NCBI RefSeq assembly: GCF_900963305.1
Contig: NC_042524.1
Span: 5,503,764 to 5,567,763, forward strand
Reading direction: 5' to 3'
Length of the DNA: 64,000 nucleotides
Source of the DNA: Echeneis naucrates
Taxonomy: Eukaryota > Chordata > Actinopteri > Carangiformes > Echeneidae
Shown: positions 26,477 to 36,653 of the stretch, piece by piece
Layout: the number at the start of each line of letters is the position of its first letter
How positions within the stretch are numbered: position 1 is the first letter of the stretch
Position numbers and translations under genes: made by a program
Notes under the pieces: generated by a model
Told to the model about the DNA's origin: nothing
The model's database searches: none
Seen by the model: only the letters and a program-made list of their open reading frames with translations

Positions 26477-27448
26477 ATGGACTTGTTCAACTCAGCTTTA
26501 GGTAAAAACATCACCTTTGTCCGTCCAGTGTATTTTATAATAAGTGGATTTACTGGCATAGCTAATGCTGAGTATTATTATATTTTCCTCTGTTTTTCGT
26601 ATATTGTTTCGGTGCTGGGGAACGCAGCTGTGATGGCCATAATAACATTGGATCGTAATCTGAGAACTCCTAAATATGTTGCAGTTTTTAACTTGGCACT
26701 GACAGACCTGTTGAGTAGTTCTGCTTTGGTGCCAAAGGTTCTTGATATCTTCCTGTTAAACCACTACTACATCCCCTACAACGACTGCTTGACATTTATG
26801 TTTTTCTGCTACAGCTTGCTCTCAATGCAGGCTCTTAATCTGGTCGTGCTTGCTTATGACAGACTGGTGGCTATCATCTTTCCTCTGCACTATCATGTGA
26901 AGGTGACCCGCAGGTTCATGTTTTCTTTGATAGCTTTTTTCTGGCTCTTTGTCATTACTGTCACACTTATTGCAGTTGGGTTGCTAACAAGACTCTCCTA
27001 TTGTAAATCTGTGGTGGTTAATAGCTATTTCTGTGACCACGGCCAGATATACAAGCTGGCCTGCAATGACAGAACTCCAAATGTTGTCATTAGTTATCTG
27101 TTGCCTCTTCTTATTCTTTGGCTTCCTCTGGCATTTATTTTGACAACTTATTCATGTATTGGTTACGCTCTGAGTAAAGTGGCCACATTTCAGGAAAGAA
27201 TTAAGGCGTTTAAAACCTGTGTCGCCCATCTGTCATTAGTTGTAATCTATTTCTTCCCAATATTAGCCACATTTATTATGAGCGCAAAGATCCATCCAAA
27301 TGCGAGGATCATAAACCTGTCCCTCACCTCTGTATTACCTCCCATGTTGAACCCAATTATTTATGTTCTGCAAACACAAGAAATCAAAGTGTCGCTGAAA
27401 GCATTGTTGAAAATTAGACAGCAATCTAAATGGCAGCAAAGAAGGTAA
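26477..27448 (+). CDS. Odorant receptor (single exon, 323 aa)
   Basis: Intact odorant GPCR. The ATG at 26477 gives a short extracellular N-terminus with an NIT glycosylation site at residue 11, followed by the subfamily-typical FVRPVYF and GF motifs. Hallmarks are GN in TM1 (49-50), [17 protein letters not shown] (62-78), [16 protein letters not shown] (125-140), the loop-2 cysteines near 176, 186 and 196, [10 protein letters not shown] (243-252) and [16 protein letters not shown] (289-304). It shares subfamily features with the four tandem ORs downstream but is clearly more divergent. A possible splice acceptor TTTTTGCAG lies just upstream (26438-26446), so a 5' UTR intron is likely. AATAAA at 27519-27524 is a plausible polyadenylation signal. 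The ligand is unknown. Confidence 0.95.
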   Translation: MDLFNSALGKNITFVRPVYFIISGFTGIANAEYYYIFLCFSYIVSVLGNAAVMAIITLDRNLRTPKYVAVFNLALTDLLSSSALVPKVLDIFLLNHYYIPYNDCLTFMFFCYSLLSMQALNLVVLAYDRLVAIIFPLHYHVKVTRRFMFSLIAFFWLFVITVTLIAVGLLTRLSYCKSVVVNSYFCDHGQIYKLACNDRTPNVVISYLLPLLILWLPLAFILTTYSCIGYALSKVATFQERIKAFKTCVAHLSLVVIYFFPILATFIMSAKIHPNARIINLSLTSVLPPMLNPIIYVLQTQEIKVSLKALLKIRQQSKWQQRR

Positions 27449-28764
27449 TCAAATGAAGATAACAGTTTGACTCTCAGTGTGGAACTACACATACACATAC
27501 TTCCAAATGATTGCATAAAATAAACAAAGTGCCATCAACGGCATTTTCCATACTTCTTTCATAAAATTATTTATAATGACATATTTTATTATGAATGATG
27601 TTGAAATTAAGTAATTTTTTATTTTTTACCTTTGCTCTTGTGTGATAACTACAGTATGTACTGAAAATTATTTTGTCTTCATTTGTTGTCTTGAAAGAGC
27701 CTATTATGTATTTGAATACTATATATACTGTTATTAATAATATTTTTTATCATTTATATTAAGTAAATACATTTGACACATACAAAGATGATATTTCTGT
27801 GTAAAATCAGCTGTTATCGAGAAAGTAATTTTTTTCCTTTCTTTGTCATAGTGATGGAAGTACAGTTACAGTTAAGGAGTAGTTTGTTTGCTGGACTTTT
27901 TTGTATTAGTCATATATATATTTAGAAACAGACTGTAGTTGGGGATACAATGACGTTTTAAATTCGCTTTCAAGTATTTTATTGTGAAGCAGCCTGAGTT
28001 AAAGCTCTCTTTTGCTCTTTTCTCTTGCTTCTCTTCCCTCTCTTCATGTGTGCCTAATGGGATATGGAGGAAAAAATGTTTAATGTTTGTAGACATTGCC
28101 TACAATTTGGATACAAAAGTATCCGAAAGGTTTGACAATTTCACAGCACTCAAGTAATCAACAAGCTTGTTGAAAGGAAGGGCAACCTTATCTGTTGCCC
28201 GTGTCACCTAAAAAATCTAATTGCAAGCAGTGGTGATGGTCAAAGAGATAATACAGTGGATCTGCCAATCAACAGCAACACCTTTGACCTTGACATTGTA
28301 TTCCCCCAATTTACACTGTAGATGATTGAATAATTGAAATTTTTTTAAGTTGAGCTACTTCTCAATTAAATTGGTTGTGTACATTTAGTATGTAAACTCC
28401 AACTTATTGAGCCACTCATAATTCAATATAGCACCAATGTACATTCCTTTTTGCAAAAATAAATAAATAAATCGTTGCTACAGTCTGCCCTTAATAAAGA
28501 AGTTATCCGGTTGATAATAGTTGACATCAGTGACATAAACCAAGAAACAGTTTGACAATGACTCTAATTACTCGCAATGTGACGTACCTGCCTGGATTTC
28601 TCCTCCTCACAAATAAAAGCGTATCAAAAACAACTAATTCAGTGGGCTGCACACTTTGTCCAAGGTGAGTTGGGACACAGCAGATCCTCTTAGAAAACTT
28701 TTTTCCTTTTATCAAATTTATGTCCTTCCTTCTTTGACATCCAGGAAAACAGGGAATATCTGTG
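27449..28764. other. intergenic with 5' region of tandem OR 1
   Basis: AT-rich spacer. Near its right end lies a probable first exon of tandem OR 1: a donor CCAAG/GTGAGTTGG near 28665 and an acceptor CATCCAG ending at 28744 would remove a 5' UTR intron of about 80 bases. The layout parallels that of tandem ORs 2-4, but the sequence is diverged. Confidence 0.55.
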
Positions 28765-29772
28765 ATGGACTTGGAAGAGAAAACTGCTTCCATATTTAAC
28801 TTAACATTTGTTCGTCCTGTATATTTCTATCTCAGTGGATTTTCCAACATCCCTCATATTACTTATTACTATGTGTTTCTGTGTTTTGTCTATATCATGA
28901 CTGTCATTGGGAATGGCCTGCTTCTCTTAGTTATCTACATGGTCAAGACTCTTCATACACCTAAATACATGATTGTGTTCAACCTGGCTTTGACAGATTT
29001 GTGTGGCAGCACAGCTCTCATCCCAAAACTGTTGGACACATTTTTATTTAACAGGAGATATATTGTCTATGAAGCTTGCTTAAGTTACATGTTCTTTGTT
29101 ATGTTTTTTGGTGCCTTGCAGTCATGGACACTTGTAACAATGGCATATGACAGATTCGTAGCAATATGCTTTCCTTTACGGTACCACAGCATCGTGACTA
29201 AACCAGCTATCACTGCAATGCTTTTATTTTCATGGGTTTTTTTAACATGTCAAGTTGCATTTACTATTGCACTAATTGATCGCCTTTCCTTCTGTGGATC
29301 TGTGGTGGTGAACAGCTTTTACTGTGATCATGGACCAATGTATCGACTGGCCTGTAATGACACATCTTTAAATAACATAATGGCATATGCAGCTTTTATT
29401 GTAGTCATCTGCTTTCCTCTTGTATTGATAGTGATCACATATGTTTCCATTTCCATAGCTCTGAGCAGGATAGCATCAGCAAAGGAGCGACTAAAAGCTC
29501 TGAAAACTTGCAGTGCTCACCTGATCCTTGTGGCTATTTTCTTTCTGCCAATTTTTGGCACCAACGTAGCTGCAGTGACTTCCTCCATTCACCCTAATGC
29601 CAGGATCATAAACTCCTCTTTGACACACACCATACCAGCTTTCCTCAATCCTATTGTGTACTCTTTGAAGACAGAGGAAGTGTTGAACTCCATGAGGAGG
29701 CTTTACAAACAAAGTAGGATTACCAATATAACCTTGTCCAAAAAGGTTAACAGTTTATCACTGCTGCGTTGA
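28765..29772 (+). CDS. Odorant receptor, tandem copy 1 (335 aa)
   Basis: Intact single-exon odorant GPCR, first of four near-identical paralogues. The start is the ATG at 28765, three bases after a GTG that extends the frame by one codon. The N-terminus carries an NLT glycosylation site at residue 12. Hallmarks are GN (49-50), [17 protein letters not shown] (63-79), MAYDRFVAICFPLRYH (126-141), KALKTCSAHL (244-253) and PAFLNPIVYSLKTEEV (291-306). Its first 20 codons differ clearly from copies 2-4 (MDLEEKTASIFNLT against MGSEEATSPRFNNT), while the rest is almost identical. This suggests a recombination junction near codon 20. Private residues include MYR at 192-194 and IVV at 212-214. It lies downstream of a promoter unlike that of copies 2-4. 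Confidence 0.96.
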   Translation: MDLEEKTASIFNLTFVRPVYFYLSGFSNIPHITYYYVFLCFVYIMTVIGNGLLLLVIYMVKTLHTPKYMIVFNLALTDLCGSTALIPKLLDTFLFNRRYIVYEACLSYMFFVMFFGALQSWTLVTMAYDRFVAICFPLRYHSIVTKPAITAMLLFSWVFLTCQVAFTIALIDRLSFCGSVVVNSFYCDHGPMYRLACNDTSLNNIMAYAAFIVVICFPLVLIVITYVSISIALSRIASAKERLKALKTCSAHLILVAIFFLPIFGTNVAAVTSSIHPNARIINSSLTHTIPAFLNPIVYSLKTEEVLNSMRRLYKQSRITNITLSKKVNSLSLLR

Positions 29773-32034
29773 CACAGCACAGAGTAACATTTGTAACATT
29801 GTTGTTATCATCCAGCAATAACCAGAAGGACTGGATGACATGGGCAAAATTTATACCACAATATGTGTCAGTTTTTAGTTGATGCGATATAATTCCAATA
29901 TGAACACTTAGAACTGATGTCTGTACCTACAAGCTTCTGAAAATGAGTTTAAGTCTATAAAAAGTTCTTGTATTAAATTAGATAATATTTTATACTTCAC
30001 AAAACAATGATTGTTCACCTGTCATTTGTATTCAGCCTTAATATACAGACAAGAAGTGTGGCAGCAGCATCAAATATACAAAAGCCTCGGCTTTGCCAAT
30101 ATGAACATCTTTAAACTAACTTTAAACTATGGAATAGGCCGATTATCTTACTCTTGTGTAAATGGATCGTACTAAAAATGCTTAGGCAAGAATACAAAGC
30201 CAAAGAGCGAACAAAGAGTGAACAACATTTTATAAATATATATTCTCCGTCAAAGTTTGCGGCACATTGAAACCTGAAGTTTATCTGATCTCTGATAGAC
30301 AAACGACTTCCACACAGCTGAATTATTCTCTTCTCTCTTATAAACTACTTTGTCTGCTTTGACTTGTGGAAGCTCAGTCTCATTAGTATTGCTTTCAGGG
30401 GTCACATTTAGCAGCTCACGCTTATCGATTCAGAGCCTGCTACTTCTGAGCGCTGGCTGTGGGCCTGTGGTGTACCTCAAGACGCACCAGCTGAGCCTGT
30501 TGTATCTACTCTTTCAGCTTATTCTGAATGCAATGAAGCGACTTCAGCGGCCGGTAATTAATGTCAGTGATTGATAGATTCTGTAAATTATTTATATCAT
30601 AATATTGGATATTGCTTTAAAAACCATATCACTGTTAATGAAATATTTTCTAACGCATTATATATTGATATTGATATTGAATCATTGTCCATCTCTATGA
30701 ACAATACAAGTTTACTTTTAGCTTTTGGCTCTTATGTGAAGTCTTGTAACTTGGTGTATTTTACTGTTGCAGGAGACAGCAAGTCTTTGTATTTATCAAA
30801 ATGGCTGTTATATGAAGAAAAATAAACCTGATCCAACCAGTCACTTTGCAATTTTATAGATGTTCTTTATTTGAGAAATATGTTTCTTCTAGGGAGCCAA
30901 CAATTCCATGGTGATTGATATCGATAAGGTGATTGCTGCATGCTTGTATAATCATCTTTTAATATGTACAGCTGACAAATAGATGGGTTGTCACAGTTTT
31001 CATGATATAACAAAATTAGATGCAACAGGAAAAAAAGTGAAAAGAGGGGAACAAAAGATAAACACGTGTGAAACATGAACCCACACCCCCCAGTGGTTTG
31101 ATAGTCCATGACGGTTTGCTGACTTTGTTTGCTGGAGGCTAAAGAGGTACCAACAAAATAAAGTATTACACACAAAGATATCACAGTCCAGACTGTCAGT
31201 GGTTGCCAATGGTTCCCCCAGTCAAAGGAGGGGGTCTTTCTCTCTCCTCAAGACTGTTGTGAGAACTCTTCTCTTCTGAGAACATCAATTAATGAGCAGA
31301 TTGTGTGTACTTTTCTGTTCGATTGTGCACCAAAAACAAACAAAAAAACAAACAAACAAACAAAAAAACAACAGAAAAAGAGGCATTAAGTACTTACATT
31401 AAGTAGCTCTCTACCAGACCAAAGCTGTAGTGATGACCCTCACGTCTCAGTTCTGTTAGATCAAAGTTTCTGGCACATTAGCAAATGTAAAAGTTTTTAC
31501 ATTTTCAACTTGATGGAACATGGATGCTTGGAGAGGGTTTCCCAGAAATCCTTCTTAATTTTGCTGAAATATTTTCCCATGTATTCAATAGGAACAGCAG
31601 TGGTTGACTTTCACGTAGAACACTGATGTTTATAGAAATAGTTAAAAACAACCCAGCAACTAATCTCTTGCTTCACATACGCAGTGACTGATTTTTTTTT
31701 CCCGGTTTGTTAGTCGGCATTTAACAGAAAATCCAGTATCTTGGCAACTACGCCAAGACTCATCACAACTCATCACATCAGCACATTAATGACAAAATCT
31801 ATGTGACAGTCACACATTAGTGTGCAGCACGGCGGTGTAGTGGTTGTCGCTGTGGCCCCACAATAAGAAGGTCACAGGTTTGGCTCCTGGGCCTGGGTCC
31901 TTTCTGTGTGGAGTTTGGATGTTGTGCCCGTGCCTGCGTAGGTTTCCTCCCACCGTCCAAAGACATCATGTTTGTGTTAACTGGTTACACATCAGTGTAA
32001 TGTTTTCCTGACCATGTGACACAACTCCTCCATT
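29773..32034. other. OR intergenic segment, unit 1
   Basis: 3' flank of tandem OR 1. The first AATAAA after the stop is at 30821-30826 and is kept in units 2 and 3, so a 3' UTR of about 1 kb is possible. Short frames here recur in units 2 and 3 only because the DNA is duplicated. A CAAA-rich simple stretch lies near 31.34 kb. No other gene is seen. Confidence 0.6.
31824..31970 (+). mobile_element. SINE-like repeat fragment, unit 1
   Basis: The head GCAGCACGGCGGTGTAGTGG through CTTTCTGTGTGGAGTTTGGA to CACCGTCCAAAGACATCATG matches the very common fish repeat that begins GGTGTAGTGGTTAGC. The 3' half is missing compared with the fuller copy at 51.67-52.0 kb. It ends about 65 bases upstream of the putative TATA box of tandem OR 2. 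Confidence 0.75.
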
Positions 32035-32203
32035 TATAAATGACAGCTCACAGACTCTCTTTATTGAACAGCACACTTGACATTGTCTTAGGTGAGGTTG
32101 GTTACAATGGATTCTTTCAAGCATTTGTCACACTTTTATTATATGTAAGTTAATATTGCAACTTATTTCCTTTTTAGCATCCAGGAAACAGTGAATATCT
32201 GTA
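32035..32203 (+). promoter_or_regulatory. putative promoter and 5' UTR intron of tandem OR 2
   Basis: TATAAA at 32035-32040 is followed by a short possible first exon ending TTAG at 32091. An 86-base intron with donor GTGAGG (32092) and acceptor TTTTTAG (ending 32177) leads to the exon carrying the ATG. A 5' UTR intron before a single coding exon is the usual OR layout. The same arrangement is repeated at copies 3 and 4. Confidence 0.5.
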
Positions 32204-33211
32204 ATGGGCTCAGAGGAGGCAACTTCTCCCAGATTTAATAACACATTTGTCCGTCCTGTAAATTTCTATCTCAGTGGATTTTCCAACATCCCTCATATTA
32301 CTTATTACTACGTGTTTCTGTGTTTTGTCTATATCATGACTGTCATTGGGAATGGCCTGCTTCTCTTAGTTATCTACATGGTCAAGGCTCTTCATACACC
32401 TAAATACATGATTGTGTTCAACCTGGCTTTGACAGATTTGTGTGGCAGCACAGCTCTCATCCCAAAACTGTTGGACACATTTTTATTTAACAGGAGATAT
32501 ATTGTCTATGAGGCTTGCTTAAGTTACATGTTCTTTGTTATGTTTTTTGGTGCCTTGCAGTCATGGACACTTGTAACAATGGCATATGACAGATTCGTAG
32601 CAATATGCTTTCCTTTACGGTACCACAGCATCGTGACTAAACCAGCTATCACTGCAATGCTTTTATTTTCATGGGTTTTTTTAACATGTCAAGTTGCATT
32701 TATTGTTGCACTTATTGATCGCCTTTCCTTCTGTGGATCTGTGGTGGTGAACAGCTTTTACTGTGATCATGGACCAGTGTTTTATCTGGCCTGTAATGAC
32801 ACATCTTTAAATAACATAATGGCAATGGCAGCTTTTCTTCTATTCATCTGCTTTCCTCTTGTATTGATAGCGATCACATATGTTTCCATTTCCATAGCTC
32901 TGAGCAGGATAGCATCAACAAAGGAGCGACTAAAAGCTCTGAAAACTTGCAGTGCTCACCTGATCCTTGTGGCTATTTTCTTTCTGCCAATTTTTGGCAC
33001 CAACATAGCTGCATTGACTTCCTCTATTCACCCTAATGCCAGGATCATAAACTCCTCTTTGTCACACACCATACCAGCTTTCCTCAATCCTATTGTGTAC
33101 TCTTTGAAGACAGAGGAAGTGTTGAACTCCATGAGGAGGCTTTACAAACAAAGTAGGATTACCAATATAACCTTGTCCAAAAAGGTTAACAGTTTATCAC
33201 CGCTGCGTTGA
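32204..33211 (+). CDS. Odorant receptor, tandem copy 2 (335 aa)
   Basis: Intact single-exon odorant GPCR starting at the ATG of MGSEEATSPR, with an NNT glycosylation site at residue 12. All OR hallmarks are kept: GN in TM1, [43 protein letters not shown] and the TM7 motif FLNPIVYSLKTEEV. Compared with copy 3 it differs at 11 residues: 20, 55, 62, 160, 167, 168, 208, 268, 271, 287 and 298. Only one synonymous base change was found by eye (the Ser codon TCT/TCC before IHPNAR). It shares N20, M208, L271 and S287 with copy 4 but L55, L160 and V298 with copy 1. Confidence 0.97.
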   Translation: MGSEEATSPRFNNTFVRPVNFYLSGFSNIPHITYYYVFLCFVYIMTVIGNGLLLLVIYMVKALHTPKYMIVFNLALTDLCGSTALIPKLLDTFLFNRRYIVYEACLSYMFFVMFFGALQSWTLVTMAYDRFVAICFPLRYHSIVTKPAITAMLLFSWVFLTCQVAFIVALIDRLSFCGSVVVNSFYCDHGPVFYLACNDTSLNNIMAMAAFLLFICFPLVLIAITYVSISIALSRIASTKERLKALKTCSAHLILVAIFFLPIFGTNIAALTSSIHPNARIINSSLSHTIPAFLNPIVYSLKTEEVLNSMRRLYKQSRITNITLSKKVNSLSPLR

Positions 33212-35476
33212 CACAGCACAGAGTAACATTTGTAACATTGTTGTTATCATCCAGCAATAACCAGAAGGACTGGATGACATGGGCAAAATTTATACCACAA
33301 TATGTGTCAGTTTTTAGTTGATGCGATATAATTCCAATATGAACACTTAGAACTGATGTCTGTACCTACAAGCTTCTGAAAATGAGTTTAAGTCTATAAA
33401 AAGTTCTTGTATTAAATTAGATAATATTTTATACTTCATAAAAGAATGATTGTTCACCTGTCATTTGTATTCAGCCTTAATATACAAACAAGAAGTGTGG
33501 CAGCAGCGTCAAATATACAAAAGCCTCGGCTTTGCCAATATGAACATCTTTAAACTAACTTTAAACTATGGAATAGGCCGAATATCTTACTCTTGTGTAA
33601 ATGGATCGTACTAAAAATGCTTAGGCAAGAATACAAAGCTTAAGAGCGAACAAAGAGTGAACAACATTTTATAAATATATATTCTCCGTCAAAGTTTGCG
33701 GCACATTGAAACCTGAAGTTTATCTGATCTCTGATAGACAAACGACTTCCACACAGCTGAATTATTCTCTTCTCTCTTATAAACTACTTTGTCTGCTTTG
33801 ACTTGTGGAAGCTCAGTCTCATTAGTATTGCTTTCAGGGGTCACATTTAGCAGCTCACGCTTATCGATTCAGAGCCTGCTACTTCTGAGCGCTGGCTGTG
33901 GGCCTGTGGTGTACCTCAAGACGCACCAGCTGAGCCTGTTGTATCTACTCTTTCAGCTTGTTCTGAATGCAATGAAGCGACTTCAGCGGCCGGTAATTAA
34001 TGTCAGTGATTGATAGATTCTGTAAATTATTTATATCATAATATTGGATATTGCTTTAAAAACCATATCACTGTTAATTAAATATTTATTTATATATTAT
34101 TTTCTATTGCATTATATTTTGATATTGATATTGAATCATTGTCCATCTCTATGAACAATACAAGTTTACTTTTAGCTTTTGGTTCTTATGTGACGTCTTG
34201 TAACTTGGTGTATTTTACTGTTGCAGGAGACAGCAAGTCTTTGTATTTATCAAAATGGCTGTTATATGAAGAAAAATAAACCTGATCCAACCAGTCACTT
34301 TGCAATTTTATAGATGTTCTTTATTTGAGAAATATGTTTCTTCTAGGGAGCCAACAATTCCATGGTGATTGATATCGATAAGGTGATTGCTGCATGCTTG
34401 TATAATCATCTTTTAATATGTACAGCTGACAAATAGATGGATTGTCACAGTTTTCATGATATAACAAAATTAGATGCAACAGGAAAAAAAGTGAAAAGAG
34501 GGGAACAAAAGATAAACTCGTGTGAAACATGAACCCACACCCCCCAGTGGTTTGATAGTCCATGACGGTTTGCTGACTTTGTTTGCTGGAGGCTAAAGAG
34601 GTACCAACAAAATAAAGTATTACACACAAAGATATCACAGTCCAGACTGTCAGTGGTTGCCAATGGTTCCCCCAGTCAAAGGAGGGGGTCTTTCTCTCTC
34701 CTCAAGACTGTTGTGAAAACTCTTCTCTTCTGAGAGCATCAATTAATGAGCAGATTGTGTGTACTTTTCTGTTCGATCTTGCACCAAAAACAAACAAACA
34801 AACAAACAAAAAAACAACAGAAAAAGAGGCACTAAGTACTTACATTAAGTAGCTCTCTACCAGACCAAAGCTGTAGTGATGACCCTCACATCTCAGTTCT
34901 GTTAGATCAAAGTTTCTGGCACATTAGCAAACGTAAAAGTTTTTACATTTTCAACTTGATGGAACATGGATGCTTGGAGAGGGTTTCCCAGAAATCCATC
35001 TTAATTTTGCTGAAATATTTTCCCATGTATTCAATAGGAACAGAAGTGGTTGACTTTCACGTAGAACACTGATGTTTATAGAAATAGTTAAAAACAACCC
35101 AGCAACTAATCTCTTGCTTCACATACGCAGTGACTGATTTTTTTTTTTCCCGGTTTGTTAGTCGGCATTTAACAGAAAATCCAGTATCTTGGCAACTACG
35201 CTAAGCTCAACTCATCACATCAGCACATTAATGACAAAATCTATGTGACAGTCACACATTAGTGTGCAGCACGGCGGTGTAGTGGTTGTCGCTGTGGCCC
35301 CACAATAAGAAGGTCACAGGTTTGGCTCCTGGGCCTGGGTCCTTTCTGTGTGGAGTTTGGATGTTGTGCCCGTGCCTGCGTAGGTTTCCTCCCACCGTCC
35401 AAAGACATCATGTTTGTGTTAACTGGTTACACATCAGTGTAATGTTTTCCTGACCATGTGACACAACTCCTCCATT
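33212..35476. other. OR intergenic segment, unit 2
   Basis: Near-identical copy of the unit 1 segment, again with an AATAAA about 1 kb after the stop (near 34275) and a SINE fragment at its right end. No other gene is seen. Confidence 0.6.
35266..35412 (+). mobile_element. SINE-like repeat fragment, unit 2
   Basis: Same truncated SINE-like fragment at the same place in unit 2. It was carried along by the tandem duplication and is not an independent insertion. Confidence 0.75.
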
Positions 35477-35645
35477 TATAAATGACAGCTCACAGACTCT
35501 CTTTATTGAACAGCACACTTGACATTGTCTTAGGTGAGGTTGGTTACAATGGATTCTTTCAAGCATTTGTCACACTTTTATTATATGTAAGTTAATATTG
35601 CAACTTATTTCCTTTTTAGCATCCAGGAAACAGTGAATATCTGTA
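35477..35645 (+). promoter_or_regulatory. putative promoter and 5' UTR intron of tandem OR 3
   Basis: TATAAA at 35477-35482, then the same donor GTGAGG and acceptor TTTTTAG as in copy 2. Inferred from motifs and conservation between units. Confidence 0.5.
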
Positions 35646-36653
35646 ATGGGCTCAGAGGAGGCAACTTCTCCCAGATTTAATAACACATTTGTCCGTCCTG
35701 TATATTTCTATCTCAGTGGATTTTCCAACATCCCTCATATTACTTATTACTACGTGTTTCTGTGTTTTGTCTATATCATGACTGTCATTGGGAATGGCCT
35801 GCTTCTCTCAGTTATCTACATGGTCAAGACTCTTCATACACCTAAATACATGATTGTGTTCAACCTGGCTTTGACAGATTTGTGTGGCAGCACAGCTCTC
35901 ATCCCAAAACTGTTGGACACATTTTTATTTAACAGGAGATATATTGTCTATGAGGCTTGCTTAAGTTACATGTTCTTTGTTATGTTTTTTGGTGCCTTGC
36001 AGTCATGGACACTTGTAACAATGGCATATGACAGATTCGTAGCAATATGCTTTCCTTTACGGTACCACAGCATCGTGACTAAACCAGCTATCACTGCAAT
36101 GCTTTTATTTTCATGGGTTTTTATAACATGTCAAGTTGCATTTACTATTGCACTTATTGATCGCCTTTCCTTCTGTGGATCTGTGGTGGTGAACAGCTTT
36201 TACTGTGATCATGGACCAGTGTTTTATCTGGCCTGTAATGACACATCTTTAAATAACATAATGGCATATGCAGCTTTTCTTCTATTCATCTGCTTTCCTC
36301 TTGTATTGATAGCGATCACATATGTTTCCATTTCCATAGCTCTGAGCAGGATAGCATCAACAAAGGAGCGACTAAAAGCTCTGAAAACTTGCAGTGCTCA
36401 CCTGATCCTTGTGGCTATTTTCTTTCTGCCAATTTTTGGCACCAACGTAGCTGCAGTGACTTCCTCCATTCACCCTAATGCCAGGATCATAAACTCCTCT
36501 TTGACACACACCATACCAGCTTTCCTCAATCCTATTTTGTACTCTTTGAAGACAGAGGAAGTGTTGAACTCCATGAGGAGGCTTTACAAACAAAGTAGGA
36601 TTACCAATATAACCTTGTCCAAAAAGGTTAACAGTTTATCACCGCTGCGTTGA
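35646..36653 (+). CDS. Odorant receptor, tandem copy 3 (335 aa)
   Basis: Intact single-exon odorant GPCR starting MGSEEATSPR, with NNT at residue 12. MAYDRFVAICFPLRYH, KALKTCSAHL and FLNPILYSLKTEEV are present. Its residues mix two patterns. Y20, Y208, V271 and T287 agree with copy 1, while S55, I160 and L298 agree with copy 4 and the N-terminus agrees with copies 2 and 4. Most of these positions lie in or beside TM4-TM7, where OR ligand contacts are expected. The mixture points to gene conversion or unequal crossing-over between copies. Confidence 0.97.
   Translation: MGSEEATSPRFNNTFVRPVYFYLSGFSNIPHITYYYVFLCFVYIMTVIGNGLLLSVIYMVKTLHTPKYMIVFNLALTDLCGSTALIPKLLDTFLFNRRYIVYEACLSYMFFVMFFGALQSWTLVTMAYDRFVAICFPLRYHSIVTKPAITAMLLFSWVFITCQVAFTIALIDRLSFCGSVVVNSFYCDHGPVFYLACNDTSLNNIMAYAAFLLFICFPLVLIAITYVSISIALSRIASTKERLKALKTCSAHLILVAIFFLPIFGTNVAAVTSSIHPNARIINSSLTHTIPAFLNPILYSLKTEEVLNSMRRLYKQSRITNITLSKKVNSLSPLR

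Larger units (their letters stand above)
28825..32263 (+). repeat. tandem repeat unit 1 (3439 bp)
   Basis: First of three complete direct repeats, each running from about codon 21 of one OR to codon 20 of the next. A unit holds the OR body, about 2.4 kb of 3' flank, a SINE fragment and the promoter and first codons of the next OR. By eye the units are nearly identical, including the noncoding part. Borders are set by the similarity break in copy 1 and are approximate. Confidence 0.9.
32264..35705 (+). repeat. tandem repeat unit 2 (3442 bp)
   Basis: Second complete unit of the OR array, with the same content and order as unit 1. It differs by scattered substitutions and small indels, for example in the CAAA-rich stretch near 34.79 kb and an AT-rich insertion near 34.08-34.10 kb. 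Confidence 0.92.

Noticed and set aside
30350-31209. Small frames (74, 84 and 105 codons) that recur in each tandem unit
   Set aside because: They recur only because the DNA is duplicated; the 105-codon frame is not kept in unit 3, and none resembles a protein.
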